From Isoetes taiwanensis (taxonomy: Eukaryota > Streptophyta > Lycopodiopsida > Isoetales > Isoetaceae), in the NCBI GenBank assembly GCA_021234155.1, contig JAJEKV010000008.1, positions 8,396,445 to 8,460,444 of the forward strand: a DNA stretch of 64,000 nucleotides, written 5' to 3'. A model generated the notes under the pieces. The model made no database searches, was not told where the DNA came from, and was given only the letters and a program-made list of their open reading frames with translations. Position numbers and translations under genes: made by a program. Below are positions 1 through 11,270 of the stretch, in pieces. The stretch's first letter is position 1, and each line of letters begins with the position of its first letter.

Positions 1-499
1 CAGCACAGGTAAAATTCTTATCTGTCAAACTTTATGCAAGGGAATGAGATTACGATTTCCAGATTCCAATAAGTCACTGTATGGCGATGGCAAATAAGCT
101 TCTTTAAACTCTATTTGGTTTATTACATCCATCCCCTTCTTCTCAAATACAGGTTAATTTCCTAGGAAGTCATTCCAGCGATCTTTTGCCAAAGGTACTA
201 GTTTATCAAAGGTTCTTTCCAGTTTTTAAAATCTAGTATCTGGCCATGGCTGACTTGCCCCTTTTCTTGTCATTGCATAGGAGCCTTCCTCCTATACTAG
301 ATGTTTACCTCCTATACTAGATGTTTACTCCTTTGCTTTGCTTTGCTGTAGATGTTAGATATAAATTAGTTTTCTACATATTTCTGGAAATAAAATTATC
401 ATTGTTTATGAGTTTCGGAAATGGTTGGGGTTCAAATCCCCTTGCTCCCTATTCTTTTTTTGCTATTGAGGAAAACAGACACACTGAATACTACTATAC
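1..499. other. Intergenic DNA, no gene recognised
   Basis: AT-rich sequence with a short direct repeat (CTCCTATACTAGATGTTTAC twice near 290-330). No coding pattern, RNA gene or transposon end was recognised. Confidence 0.5.
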
Positions 500-742
500 A
501 TAAGAAACCATACACGGTCCTTAAAAGTTTTAGTCTTCTATACTTGAAATGCTTCAAACAACATACCATTACTTGTATGCATAAGAAACCATCCACGGTC
601 CTTAACAGTCTTATATTAAAAACTTGAAAATGCTTCAAACAACAGACCATTACTTGTATGCATAAGAAACCTTTCACGGTTCTTAACAGTCTTATATTTA
701 AAAACTTGAAATGCTTCAAACAGCATATCATTATTGGTTTAT
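500..742. repeat. Tandem repeat, 81-bp unit, three copies
   Basis: Units begin with ATAAGAAACC at 500, 581 and 662 and share the core CACGGTYCTTAA and TGAAATGCTTCAAACA. The spacing is exactly 81 bp. Frames open across it are repeat artefacts rather than genes. Confidence 0.85.
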
Positions 743-865
743 AAATGAGAACCATATAGCTAATGTAAAACAAAACCGTGCACATATAGAACAGCATATC
801 ATTATTGGTTTATAAATGAGAACCATATAGCTAATGTAAAACAAAACCGTGCACATATAGAACAG
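721..865. repeat. Tandem repeat, 71-bp unit, two copies
   Basis: CAGCATATCATTATTGG starts at 721 and again at 792, and the whole 71-bp unit is repeated essentially without change. It overlaps the end of the preceding 81-bp array, so one array appears to have grown out of the other. Confidence 0.9.
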
Positions 866-1257
866 ACACACATGTGCTTTACCATGACATTTCCATGACA
901 TTTAGCCATGCAGTATACTACAATAGCCAACCACATTATAAAATCACCCGAAATAAGCACTACATTAAACCACATCCACAACCATAATGTTATACCACAT
1001 GGACAAACCGTACACTTAAACACTATAAGTATACCACATTCATTTACCAATATGTAATACTACTTTGACAAACTCTACTAAAAGGCCATCTGCGATTACC
1101 ATGCCATACTAACAAACCTAACAAGAGAACCCATTAGTTTAGCCACGTATGGTTTTTAATGATATCAACCCACAAACACCCATTGGTTTTATAGAATGGT
1201 TTTTTAGTCATAACCAAGGAAAAAACCATGTAGTTTTTTAATTTTGGGTGCCTTGTG
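866..1257. other. Intergenic DNA up to the LTR-element block
   Basis: AT-rich sequence without recognisable coding or RNA features. It ends where the tRNA-primer site of the neighbouring LTR element begins. An LTR would be expected upstream of that site, but this sequence is not the LTR found elsewhere in the window. Confidence 0.5.
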
Positions 1258-2724
1258 ATTGGTATCAGAGCTCAGTTCCAGTCTTTACCAGCGGAGCTGT
1301 GGGTGATGGAAGGCGTTGGAAATTTAAGTGGCTAAGCAGCACAAGAGGTCCAAGAGGGGCAAATTGCAAATAGGTTAACCTCTTGTCTTGTATGAAATTG
1401 ATGTTTAGGGATTGTGATTAGAATCTTTAGATATTTCTTATTGCATCCTTATGGCTGAGGTTGGTGCCTCAAGGTTGAAAAGAGTTGGTGCTCTTGACCA
1501 AGAGATTGGAATGAGCGTATGCCAGGTCCAAGCGATTGGAATGAGCGGATACCATGTCCAAGAGATTGGAATGAGTTGGTGCTCATGTCCATGTGAATAG
1601 AATGCTTGTTATTCCTGATATTTGCGTGTCTTCCGTTGGTCTTTGGAGATTGCAAACCGGAATGGAGATTGATCAGAAGTTGGTGCTTCTGGTGGAGGTT
1701 AGTAAACATTTTGTTGAGATAAATTAAGTTGATATTCAATTTGTAGTTTTTTGAGACCTTCTCGAGGAAATAAGTTTATTCTTGAGAATGGAAGGGAAAA
1801 ATATCTTTCTTGTTCAAGTTGAATGATGATGTTTAACTTGACTGGGAATGCCATGACTGTTCAAGTGAGGGACGCCTACTTGATGGATCAGTATGGAGAT
1901 TTTTCTGTCCAAGCGCGGATCCTGCCTTGGAGGATCAGAAAAAGAACATTCCTAGGAGGACAAGATTGGTCCCAATAAGGGAAAGACTAACACGCTTTTC
2001 AGAAATTGATTGAAGATCAATTTTGAAAATGAATCTTTGATGGTTTCCTTTCAGGTTTAATGATGATCGAGGACGATCATTTTTTGAGAAGGGAAGGAAT
2101 TGATATGGTGCTCGGGGGAGTGGCCTTGCATGTAACAATATTTATTGATATGATCAAGTAAGAAAGTGATCCAGTATGTCTAAGCCTTGCTATTATCAAA
2201 GAGAAAGCTAAAAATAAACCTTGACCTTTATTTATAAGCAAAAAGGCAAAAAAAAAAGAAGGTATTACCTATAAATAGAAGGTCAACTTTGAGACGTGAT
2301 ATCTCCGCGACCACAACTCAGAAATCGGCGATACTAACCTTGTTGGAAGCCTTGAAGTCTAGTTTCCAGATTGGGCTTGGTTGTCTATAGAGTCCTTACG
2401 GTTTAAAAGTTATGCCCAGAAAGGTGCATAGGGGTCTAAGCTGACTGCACAACTAAATCTGCTTCTTTCTATGTTGATGATGTGCCTAGCCTTACCTTCT
2501 AGTATCTTCTCTTGTTCCTTGCTTGATCATATCATCAGAAGGAGTTCATGTAACACCAGTGGTTGGTGGCTGGAAAGAGTTTGTTCAGATATCTGATCTT
2601 GCGGGCGGCTTGACTTGGTGATATCTCTTCTAGTTGGCCGGTTGGGTGGTAAAACGAGTACTCTATGTTGTTTTACTTTCTAATAAGTTGATGAGTTTGC
2701 AGGAAGAACGGAGCATTCGTAACA
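1258..2724 (+). mobile_element. Non-autonomous LTR retroelement: primer site, internal region, 3' LTR
   Basis: Fossil LTR element without coding capacity. The primer site (TGGTATCAGAGC at 1259-1270) matches the 3' end of plant initiator tRNA-Met. The short internal region runs to a purine-rich tract (CGGGGGAG near 2113-2120), followed by a 594-bp LTR at 2131-2724 that starts TGTAACAATA and ends CGTAACA. An internal approximately 33-bp motif (CCAAGAGATTGGAATGAG) is repeated about three times near 1495-1575. Its size and lack of genes recall TRIM/LARD-type elements. It is incomplete here. Close similarity to the other copies suggests a recent origin. Confidence 0.8.
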
Positions 2725-2979
2725 AACCTGTCCCGGGGCACTGTGTCAAAAGCTTTTGTGAAATCCACGAAACAACAGTACAGGTTTTGTCGGCGATTCC
2801 TGCTATCCTCAATCAATGTGCACAGAGTGACGATATGATCAATGGTGGAATGCCTGGGCGAAAACCCACCTTTGTGTGAGGGCTCGCACATCCGCCTCCT
2901 CTGCCCCCATATTGTCGTCCATTTTGCTCAAGGATGCCCCATACGGTTTTGCAAAGAGAGAGCTGATCATAATAGTACG
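1258..2979. repeat. Left arm of a 1.7-kb inverted repeat
   Basis: This stretch is repeated in reverse complement at 5899-7615. The paired coordinates add up to about 8873-8878 along the whole arm, so only small indels separate the arms. The arm contains the internal region of a small LTR element, one LTR and the start of a LINE fragment. The arms look roughly 97-99 percent alike by eye, with about 2.9 kb between them. Confidence 0.9.
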
Positions 2980-4146
2980 ATAGTTGGCCGGGCATTGAGG
3001 GTCCCCTGCCATGTATATGGGCACAACTCTACTAGTGGTCCACTGTGGAGGGAAGCCTTCTTGCAATGCTTTGTTGAACAACGCCGTGAGAACAAGCACC
3101 AGTGGAGGCCCAGCCCATTTCAGAAGTTCCGCCTGCATACCATCTAAATCTGTTGCCTTCCCATTAGCCAGACGTTGTAGGCCCATGATGACATTCCCCT
3201 CTGTGATGACCAGAGCCATGCCTATCTGTGGAGAGGGATCGTGTCCGCCCCCAAGCGGTCGTAAAGTCAAGCAAGTACTATACCCATTGCTCCGAAATGA
3301 TGTTCCCCGTGGGTCAATGCGCCTTGCTCAAGACCCTTCTCCAAAATGTCTTGGGGTGCCAATCCAGGAGACCAAACATCTGTTGCTGATGCTCTGCGAG
3401 GTAGCTGGCTTTCTTGTTCTTGAGGAAGGAGCGGTATTGACTAATGGCCTGTGGGCGGGAGGTGGGATCAGTGACTTGCCGGAGTGTGCGCTTGAGCTCC
3501 CGACACTCATCATCGAACCACCTGTTGCGGGGGAAGGTGGTAGTGCCCGAGGTTCGCCGTGAGCGGCCTCTCCCAAAGCATCTCGGCCGGTCGAGGCGGG
3601 TAGTCGTGGCGGCCAGATTGCTTTGTTGAAGTGTGGGGAGTTGCAGCGGTCCTGCCAGGTCATGCTCAAGCAGCTGGACATAGGTTCCTGTATGGCGGTA
3701 GTCCAGGCGCAGTTGGGGCACCTGGGGTGTTGAGGCAGTAGATGCACGGGGAGCTTGCCAATGGAGATGCACGAACAGGGGCTGGTGGTCTGAGTCCACT
3801 TCCTGCGTCCGAAAGTCTGCTCCAATGGAAAAATGGGCAACCGTGTGCGGATCCGTTCCTCAACCAGCAGATAATCCACCACACTGGAGCCGCCGCCTTG
3901 GTTCTCCTGTCTACAAGTGCAACAGCTGGAAGATGGCCATTGTGCCAACCCATTACAAATAACCAGGTCAAAGATACTACCCAGCAACAACAACTGCCTG
4001 CCATAGCGCAAAATATGGTTGTCGTTTGACACCTTTGACCAAGCCACCTCTGCGGGGCTCAGCTGCAAGACGTCCTCTTCCAGGGGCTCAAATTTTGGGA
4101 CCTGCTCGTCTCTTGTGCGTGCATTAAAGTCGCCAAGCAATTTAAA
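2725..4146 (-). mobile_element. LINE fragment (APE endonuclease to reverse transcriptase), truncated
   Basis: Minus-strand remnant of an APE-type non-LTR retrotransposon. Reading from 4146 downward, it shows the endonuclease motifs GDFNAR, VVDYLL and SDHQPLF, then a linker with WFDDECRELKR. Reverse transcriptase motifs follow: NGKATDLDGMQAE, an ANYRTI block, and FVDFTKAFDTVPRDRF. The fragment lacks the endonuclease N-terminus and stops before the YxDD motif. Several frameshifts break it. It lies antisense between two LTRs of the small LTR element, and its 3' cut joins the LTR end directly at 2724/2725. Confidence 0.85.
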
Positions 4147-4852
4147 GTCAATTTTGAAAATGAATCTTTGATGGTTTCCTTTCAGGTTTAATGATGATCG
4201 AGGACGATCATGTTTTGAGAAGGGAAGGAATTGATATGGTGCTCGGGGGAGTGGCCTTGCATGTAACAATATTTATTGATATGATCAAGTAAGAAAGTCA
4301 TCCAGTATGTCTAAGCCTTGCTATTATCAAAGAGAGCTAAAAATAAACCTTGACCTTTATTTAGAAGCAAAAAGGCAAAAAAAAAAAAGTGTTACCTATA
4401 AATAGAAGGACAACTTTGAGACGTGATATCTCCGCGACCACAACTCAGAAATCGGCGATACTTACCTTGTTGGGAAGCTCTTGAAGTCTAGTTTCCAGAT
4501 TGGGCTTGTTGTCTATAGACTCCTTACGGTTTGAAGGTTATGACCAGAAAGGTGCATAGGGGTCTAAGCTGACTGCACAACTAAATCTGCTTCTTTCTAT
4601 GTTGATCATGTGCCTAGCCTTACCTTCTAGTATCTTCTCTTGTACCTCACTTGATAATATCATTAGAAGGAGTTCATGTAACACCAGTGGTTGGTGGCTG
4701 GAAAGAGTTTGTTCGTATACAGTCTTGCGGAGCAGCTTGACTTGGTGATATCTCTTCTAGTTGGTCCGGTTGGGTGGTAAAACGAGTACTCTATGTTGTT
4801 TTACTTTCTAATAAGTTGATGAGTTTGCGGGAAGAACGAGCATTAAGTAACA
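4147..4852 (+). mobile_element. Small LTR element: 3' internal piece and LTR
   Basis: Fossil. At 4147 the sequence returns from LINE to the internal region of the small LTR element (same as 2010-2130), passes the purine tract and enters an LTR at 4262-4852 of 591 bp. With the LTR at 2131-2724 this forms an LTR - antisense LINE - internal tail - LTR arrangement, which looks like one chimeric unit. Confidence 0.8.
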
Positions 4853-5898
4853 AACCCGTCGAGGCATCGCGTGTCAAAAGCTTTTTGCGAAATCCACGAA
4901 AACAACAAGATCAGGTCTTGTCGGCGATTCCTGCTATCCTCAATCAATGTGCGCAGAGTGACGATATGATCAATGGTGGAATGCCTGGGCCAAAAACCTG
5001 CCTGTGTGAGGGCTCGCACATCTGCCTCCTCTGCCCATATTGTCAGCCGCTGCTCAAGGATGCCAGCCAACAGTTTTGCAAAGAGAGAGTTGACCATAAG
5101 AGTACGATAGTTGGCCGGGCATTGAGGGTCCCCTGCCTTGTATATGGGCACAACTCTACTAGTGGTCCACTGTGGAGGGAAGCCTTCTTGCAATGCTTTG
5201 TTGAACAACGCCGTGAGAACAGGCACCAGTGGAGGCCCAGCCCATTTCAGAACTTCCGCCTGCATACCATCTAAATCTGTTGCCTTCCCATTAGCCAGAT
5301 GTTGTAGGCCCATGATGACATCCCCCTCTGTGATGACCAGAGCCATGCCTATCTGTGGAGGGACTGGTGTCCGCCCCGGCCGGTCGTAAAGGCTGTGCAA
5401 ATCTTGTACCCATTGCTCAGAGGGTGATGTTCCCGGTGGGTCATGCGGTCTTGCTCAAGATCCTTCTCGTAATGTCTTGGGGTGCCGATTCGAAGACCAA
5501 ACATCATTCTTGGCGATGCTCATGAGGTAGCTGGCTTTCTTGTTCTTGAGGAAGGAGCGGTATTGACTAATGGCCTATGGGCGGGAGGTGGGATCAGTGA
5601 CTTGCCGGAGTGTGCGCTTGAGCTCCCGACACTCATCATCGAACCACCTGTTGCGGGGGAAGGTGGTAGTGCCCGAGGTTCGCTGTGAGCGGCCTCTCCC
5701 AAAGCATCTCTCGGCCACCGCCGAGCGGCCAGTCGAGTCCCGGCATTCTTTGTTGAAGTGTGGGGAGTTGCAGCGGTCCTGCCAGGTCATGCTCAAGCAG
5801 CTGGGCATAGGTTCCTGTATGGCGGTAGTCCAGGTGCAGTTGGGGCACCTGGGGTGTTGAGGCAGTAGATGCACGGGGAGCTTGCCAATGGAGATGCA
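4853..5898 (-). mobile_element. LINE fragment, second copy
   Basis: Minus-strand LINE fragment of the same family as 2725-4146. It starts at the same LTR junction and contains the reverse transcriptase half (NGKATDLDGMQAE, GFWPRHSTIDHIV and KAFDT motifs) followed by part of the linker (RWFDDECRELKR). It is broken by frameshifts. It ends at 5898, where the orientation of LINE sequence flips abruptly at the start of the right palindrome arm. Confidence 0.8.
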
Positions 5899-6149
5899 CG
5901 TACTATTATGATCAGCTCTCTCTTTGCAAAACTGTTGGCTGGCATCCTTGAGCAGCGGCTGACAATATGGGCAGAGGAGGCAGATGTGCGAGCCCTCACA
6001 CAGGCAGGTTTTCGGCCCAGGCATTCCACCATTGATCATATCGTCACTCTGTGCACATTGATTGAGGATAGCAGGAATCGCCGACAAAACCTGTACTGTT
6101 GTTTCGTGGATTTCACAAAAGCTTTTGACACAGTGCCCCGGGACAGGTT
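5899..6149 (+). mobile_element. LINE fragment, plus-strand piece inside the palindrome arm
   Basis: Encodes the reverse-transcriptase stretch with SLFAKLLAGILEQRL, GFRPRHSTIDHIV and FVDFTKAFDTVPRDRF, in frame over the whole piece. It ends at the same LINE/LTR junction as the minus-strand copies, here at 6149/6150. Confidence 0.8.
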
Positions 6150-7615
6150 TGTTACGAATGCTCTGTTCTTCCTGCAAACTCATCAACTTATTAGAAAGTA
6201 AAACAACATAGAGTACTCGTTTTACCACCCAACCGGCCAACTAGAAGAGATATCACCAAGTCAAGCTGCTCCGCAAGACTGTATACGAACAAACTCTTTC
6301 CAGCCACCAACCACTGGTGTTACATGAACTCCTTCTAATGATATGATCAAGCAAGGAACAAGAGAAGATACTAGAAGGTAAGGCTAGGCACATCATCAAC
6401 ATAGAAAGAAGCAGATTTAGTTGTGCAGTCAGCTTAGACCCCTATGCACCTTTCTGGGCATAACTTTTAAACCGTAAGGACTCTATAGACAACCAAGCCC
6501 AATCTGGAAACTAGACTTCAAGGCTTCCAACAAGGTTAGTATCGCCGATTTCTGAGTTGTGGTCGCGGAGATATCACGTCTCAAAGTTGACCTTCTATTT
6601 ATAGGTAATACCTTCTTTTTTTTTTGCCTTTTTGCTTATAAATAAAGGTCAAGGTTTATTTTTAGCTTTCTCTTTGATAATAGCAAGGCTTAGACATACT
6701 GGATCACTTTCTTACTTGATCATATCAATAAATATTGTTACATGCAAGGCCACTCCCCCGAGCACCATATCAATTCCTTCCCTTCTCAAAACATGATCGT
6801 CCTCGATCATCATTAAACCTGAAAGGAAACCATCAAAGATTCATTTTCAAAATTGATCTTCAATCAATTTCTGAAAAGCGTGTTAGTCTTTCCCTTCTTG
6901 GGACCAATCTTGTCCTCCTAGGAATGTTCTTTTTCTGATCCTCCAAGGCAGGATCCGCGCTTGGACAGAAAAATCTCCATATTGATCCATCAAGTAGGCG
7001 TCCCTCACTTGAACAGTCATGGCATTCCCAGTCAAGTTAAACATCATCATTCAACTTGAACAAGAAAGATATTTTTCCCTTCCATTCTCAAGAATAAACT
7101 TATTTCCTCGAGAAGGTCTCAAAAAACTACAAATTGAATATCAACTTAATTTATCTCAACAAAATGTTTACTAACCTCCACCAGAAGCACCAACTTCTGA
7201 TCAATCTCCATTCCAGTTTGCAATCTCCAGCACCAACCAGAAGACCTGCAAATATCAGGAATAACAAGCATTCTATTCACATGGACATGAGCACCAACTC
7301 ATTCCAATCTCTTGGACATGGTATCCGCTCATTCCAATCGCTTGGACCTGGCATACGCTCATTCCAATCTCTTGGTCAAGAGCACCAACTCTTTTCAACC
7401 TTGAGGCACCAACCTCAGCCATAAGGATGCAATAAGAAATATCTAAAGATTCTAATCACAATCCCTAAACATCAATTTCATACAAGACAAGAGGTTAACC
7501 TATTTGCAATTTGCCCCTCTTGGACCTCTTGTGCTGCTTAGCCACTTAAATTTCCAACGCCTTCCATCACCCACAGCTCCGCTGGTAAAGACTGGAACTG
7601 AGCTCTGATACCAAT
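5899..7615. repeat. Right arm of the 1.7-kb inverted repeat
   Basis: Reverse complement of 1258-2979. From left to right it holds a plus-strand LINE reverse-transcriptase piece (5899-6149), a reversed LTR (6150-6742), the reversed internal region, and the primer site (7604-7615) of the small LTR element. Confidence 0.9.
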
Positions 7616-8062
7616 TGTTACGAATGCTCTGTTCTTCCTGCAAACTCATCAACTTATTAGAAAGTAAAACAATACCAACTAGAAGAGATATCACCAAGTC
7701 AAGCTACTCCGCAAGAATGTATACGAACAAACTCTTTCCAACCACCAACCACTGGTGTTACACGAACTCCTTCTAATGATATGATCAAGCAAGGAACAAG
7801 AGAAGATACTAGAAGGTAAAGCTAGGCACATCATCAACATAGAAAGAAGCAGATTTAGTTGTGCAGTTAGCTTAGACCCCTATGCACCTTTCTAGTCATA
7901 ACTTTCAAACCGTAAGGAGTCTATAGACAACCAAGCACAATCTGGAAACTAGACTTCAAGGACTTTCCAATAAGGTAAGTATTGCCAATTTCTGAGTTGT
8001 GGTCGCAGAGATATCACGTCTCAAAGTTGTCCTTCTATTTATATGTAACACCACCTTTTTTT
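6150..8062 (-). mobile_element. Small LTR element, most complete copy: LTR, primer site, internal region, purine tract, LTR
   Basis: Fossil on the minus strand. The 3' LTR lies at 6150-6742, the purine tract near 6752-6762, the internal region at 6743-7600, the tRNA-Met primer site at 7604-7615, and a partial 5' LTR at 7616 to about 8062. This copy shows the true order of parts: the LTR ends CGTAACA immediately before ATTGGTATCAGAGC. No gag or pol is present, so it is non-autonomous. Confidence 0.8.
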
Positions 8063-8483
8063 GAGGCAGTAGATGCACGGGGAGCTTGCCAATGGAGATG
8101 CACGAACAGGGGCTGGTGGTCTGAGTCCACTTTCTCGTCCCGAGTGTCTGTTCCAATGGAAAAATGGGCAACCAGGTGCAGATCCCATTCCTCAACCAGC
8201 AGATAATCCACCACACTGGAGCCGCCCCCTTGGTTCTCCTGTCTACAAGTGCAACAGCTGGAAGATGGCCATTGTGCTAACCCATTACAAATAACCAGGT
8301 CAAAGATACTACCCAGCAACAACAACTGCCTGCCATAGCGCGAAATATGGTTGTCGTCTGACACCTTTGACCAAGCCACCTCTACGGGGTTCAGCTGCAA
8401 GACGTCCTCTTCCAGGGGCTCAAATTTTGGGACCTGCTCGTCTCTTGTGCGTGCATTAAAGTCGCCAAGCAATTTAAAGTCAA
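8063..8483 (-). mobile_element. LINE fragment, endonuclease part
   Basis: Minus-strand piece equal to about 3730-4146. It encodes the C-terminal endonuclease motifs GDFNAR, VVDYLLVEE and DSDHQPLF. It joins LTR-element sequence on both sides and ends at 8483, at the same internal junction as the copy at 4146. Confidence 0.8.
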
Positions 8484-9183
8484 TTTTGAAAATGAATCTT
8501 TGATGGTTTCCTTTCAGGTTTAATGATGATCGAGGACGATCATGTTTTGAGAAGGAAAGGAATTGATATGGTGCTGGGGGAGTGGCCTTGCATGTAACAA
8601 TATTTATTGATATGATCAAGTAAGAAAGTCATCCAGTATGTCTAAGCCTTGCTATTATCAAAGAGAGAGCTAAAAATAAACCTTGACCTTTATTTAGAAG
8701 CAAAAAGGCAAAAAAAAAGGTGTTACCTATAAATAGAAGGACAAATTTGAGACGTGATATCTCCGTGACCACAACTCAGAAATCGGCGATACTTACCTTA
8801 TTGGAAAGCCCTTAAAGTCTAGTTTCCAGATTGGGCTTGGTTGTCTATAGACTCCTTACGGTTTCAAGGTTATGACCAGAAAGGTGCATAGTGGTCTAAG
8901 CTGACTGCACAACTAAATCTGCTTCTTTCTATGTTGATGATGTGCCTAGCCTTACCTTCTAGTATCTTCTCTTGTACCTCACTTGATCATATCATTAGAA
9001 GGAGTTCATGTAACACCAGTGGTTGGTGGCTGGAAAGAGTTTGTTCGTATACAGTCTTGCGGAGCAGCTTGACTTGGTGATATCTCTTCTAGTTGGCCGG
9101 TTGGGTGGTAAAACGAGTACTCTATGTTGTTTTACTTTCTAATAAGTTGATGAGTTTGCAGAAAGAACAGAGCATTCGTAACA
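8484..9183 (+). mobile_element. Small LTR element: 3' internal piece and LTR
   Basis: Fossil. Internal tail and purine tract at 8484-8592, then an LTR at 8593-9183 of 591 bp, starting TGTAACAATA and ending CGTAACA. It repeats the arrangement seen at 4147-4852. Confidence 0.8.
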
Positions 9184-9955
9184 AACCTGTCCTGGGGCAC
9201 TGTGTCAAAAGCTTTTGCGAAATCCACGAAACAACAGTACAGGTTTTGTCGGCGATTCCTGCTATCCTCAATCAATGTGCGCAGAGTGACGATATCATCA
9301 ATAGTGGAATGCCTGGGCCAAAAACCTGCCTGTGTGAGGGCTCGCACATCTGCCTCCTCTGCCCATATTGTCAGTCGCTGCTCAAGGATGCCAGCCAACA
9401 GTTTTGCAAAGAGAGAGTTGACCATAATAGTACGATAGTTGGCCGGGCATTGAGGGTCCCCTGCCTTGTATATGGGCACAACTCTACTAGTGGTCCACTG
9501 TGGAGGGAAGCCTTCTTGCAATGCTTTGTTGAACAACGCCGTGAGAACAGGCACCAGTGGAGGCCCAGCCCATTTCAGAACTTCCGCCTGCATACCATCT
9601 AAATCTGTTGCCTTCCCATTAGCCAGATGTTGTAGGCCCATGATGACATCCCCCTCTGTGATGACCAGAGCCATGCCTATCTGTGGAGGGACTGGTGTCC
9701 GGCCCCCGAGCGGGTCGTAAAGCTGTTGCAAGTACTGTACCCATTGCTCCGAGGTGATGTTCCCTGTGGGCTGTGCAGTCTTGCTCAAGATCCTTCTCCA
9801 GAATGTCTTGGGGTGCCGATCCAGAAGACCAAACATCTGTTGCTGATGCTCTGCGAGGTAGCTGGCTTTCTTGTTCTTGAGGAAGGAGCGGTATTGACTA
9901 ATGGCCTATGGGCGGGAGGTGGGATCAGTGACTTGCCGGAGTGTGCGCTCAAATC
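9184..9955 (-). mobile_element. LINE fragment, reverse transcriptase part
   Basis: Minus-strand LINE piece with the longest clean frame of the set (234 codons, 9132-9836, part of which reads into the LTR). It includes LSKTAQPTGNITSEQW, NGKATDLDGMQAE, KAGDPQCPANYR, RHSTIDDIVTL and FVDFAKAFDTVPQDRF. It ends near 9955, where unrelated gene sequence starts. The RT catalytic YxDD region is again absent. Confidence 0.8.
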
Positions 9956-9992
9956 TACATAACGAGTGTCCAAAAGATAAAGAATTAGTTAC

Positions 9993-11206
9993 CTGGTAAT
10001 AGGGTCAAACGGCACGACGTCAGCAGGTGTGAGGACCTCTGTCGGGTATGTCTTGAAGCTTTTAACCAGAGTTTGAACATGGTCATTTGATCGCATTCTG
10101 TGTGTCAAGTTTGCTGGTGCAGGTTCACAATCAAAAATAGAAATCTTTGTAAACCAATTAACCCCTAAGGGGTAAAACCTTTTGAACTGTTCAAGCTTCT
10201 GAGTGGTTTGCTCTGCCATCTTGCGTTCCTCTTCCGGATTGAACTTCAACTTGACTGGAATGACAGGTGCGTGGGGCCATGTCAATGCTAGTCTAGAGGA
10301 GGCATCCGTAACTGGGGGGGGGGTTTGAGAACTGCTGGGCTGCGGGCTATCGTCAGCAGGTGTCAGATTTCTAAGGTTAATTTTGAAAGGAGGGAGTTTT
10401 TTTGGAATAAATCCACCAGACATAGTGCTATCTGGGGCCTTCAATGCAAGAGGAAGAGTAGGGTTAATAATACCGGAGGGGTTTATCGTGGATTGTGGTT
10501 CTTCAACAACATTTTTTGGTGCTGACGTCTCTCCCAAAGTAGCAATAGGCTTCACACTCTTTTTCTTGGCCACGGCTCTTAGCCAATTGGTGTCCATCAC
10601 AGAGGGCATTTTCTCGTCCCGAACTGCTTTCAAAGCACAGCTCGGAGGCTTCTTGTCTGTAGACAAACCATTTCTGCATGCCGAGAACCCTACCAATATG
10701 TCTCTGTTTCCCTTTATTCCTGACAAAGAGAGAGATTCATAGGATGGCAACAACCAGCCATAACCCTTAGCTGATGTGGGGACGTTTTTCCCTGTGGCTG
10801 GCTTGTTCATTTTGCTGGCTGTCATCAAAGACGGATCATAATTGCGCCATTTCAAAATGTACTCCAGGAACTGCAATGCTTGTGTGTCCTCAATGCTGCA
10901 TATGATAGCATCTTGCACATTGTTCTTCGTGCCTTCCCACATTGCCACCACTATACCAACTTGTTCAACGTCCTCAGGTTTCTTTCCAGTCCGCAGGAAC
11001 AGGCACAGGTCCTTTCTGCGATCACCTTTAATGTGCGGTATGGCTTGTGCAATCTCAATACACCATTTCCTTTCATTGGAAGGGGTTATAACAGTTCTGA
11101 CAGTTTTTACCTGCATTCTTGCTCTTTTACCAGCATTTTAACTATTTTTTACCTGCAGATTTGCAGAATTGCTCCTACTCAAAGCTTCACGTAACAACAA
11201 TTTCAT
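9993..11206 (-). CDS. Unknown plant gene, 5' part only, two predicted exons
   Basis: Exon 2 (9993-11110) is open for about 372 codons, long for this AT-rich region, and begins after an acceptor (GAATGCAG). A short exon 1 (11153-11206) starting MKLLLREALS would join it in frame through a 42-nt intron, unusually short for a plant. Exon 2 holds a compact part (CIEIAQAIPHIKGDRRKDLC, QALQFLEYILKW), then a Pro/Ser/Lys-rich linker (QTPPPVTD over a run of G), then NWFTKISIFDC and NDHVQTLVKSFKTYP. The last patch faintly recalls ParB-like 'HVxxLvxSF' motifs, which is only an impression. The frame meets a possible donor (CCAG/GTAACT) 40 bp before the LINE fragment, so downstream exons were probably lost to the LTR/LINE block. 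The family is not recognised. Confidence 0.5.
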
Positions 11207-11270
11207 TATATTGTTAACACGAGGATGCATGCCTAACACAGCAGAATTGAAACTATAATGAAATTGTTGT
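11194..11270. repeat. 17-bp perfect inverted repeat
   Basis: ACAACAATTTCATTATA (11194-11210) pairs with its exact complement at 11254-11270 across a 43-bp loop. The same structure is present in the second segment copy near 25675-25752. Confidence 0.7.

Noticed and set aside
420-452. tRNA T-arm-like sequence GGGGTTCAAATCCCC
   Set aside because: No D-arm, anticodon arm or acceptor-stem partner lies in the 70 bases upstream, so a tRNA or tRNA-derived SINE is not supported.
1449-1739. 96-codon minus-strand frame (and its mirror at 7134-7424)
   Set aside because: It is translated repeat within the internal region of a coding-less LTR element.
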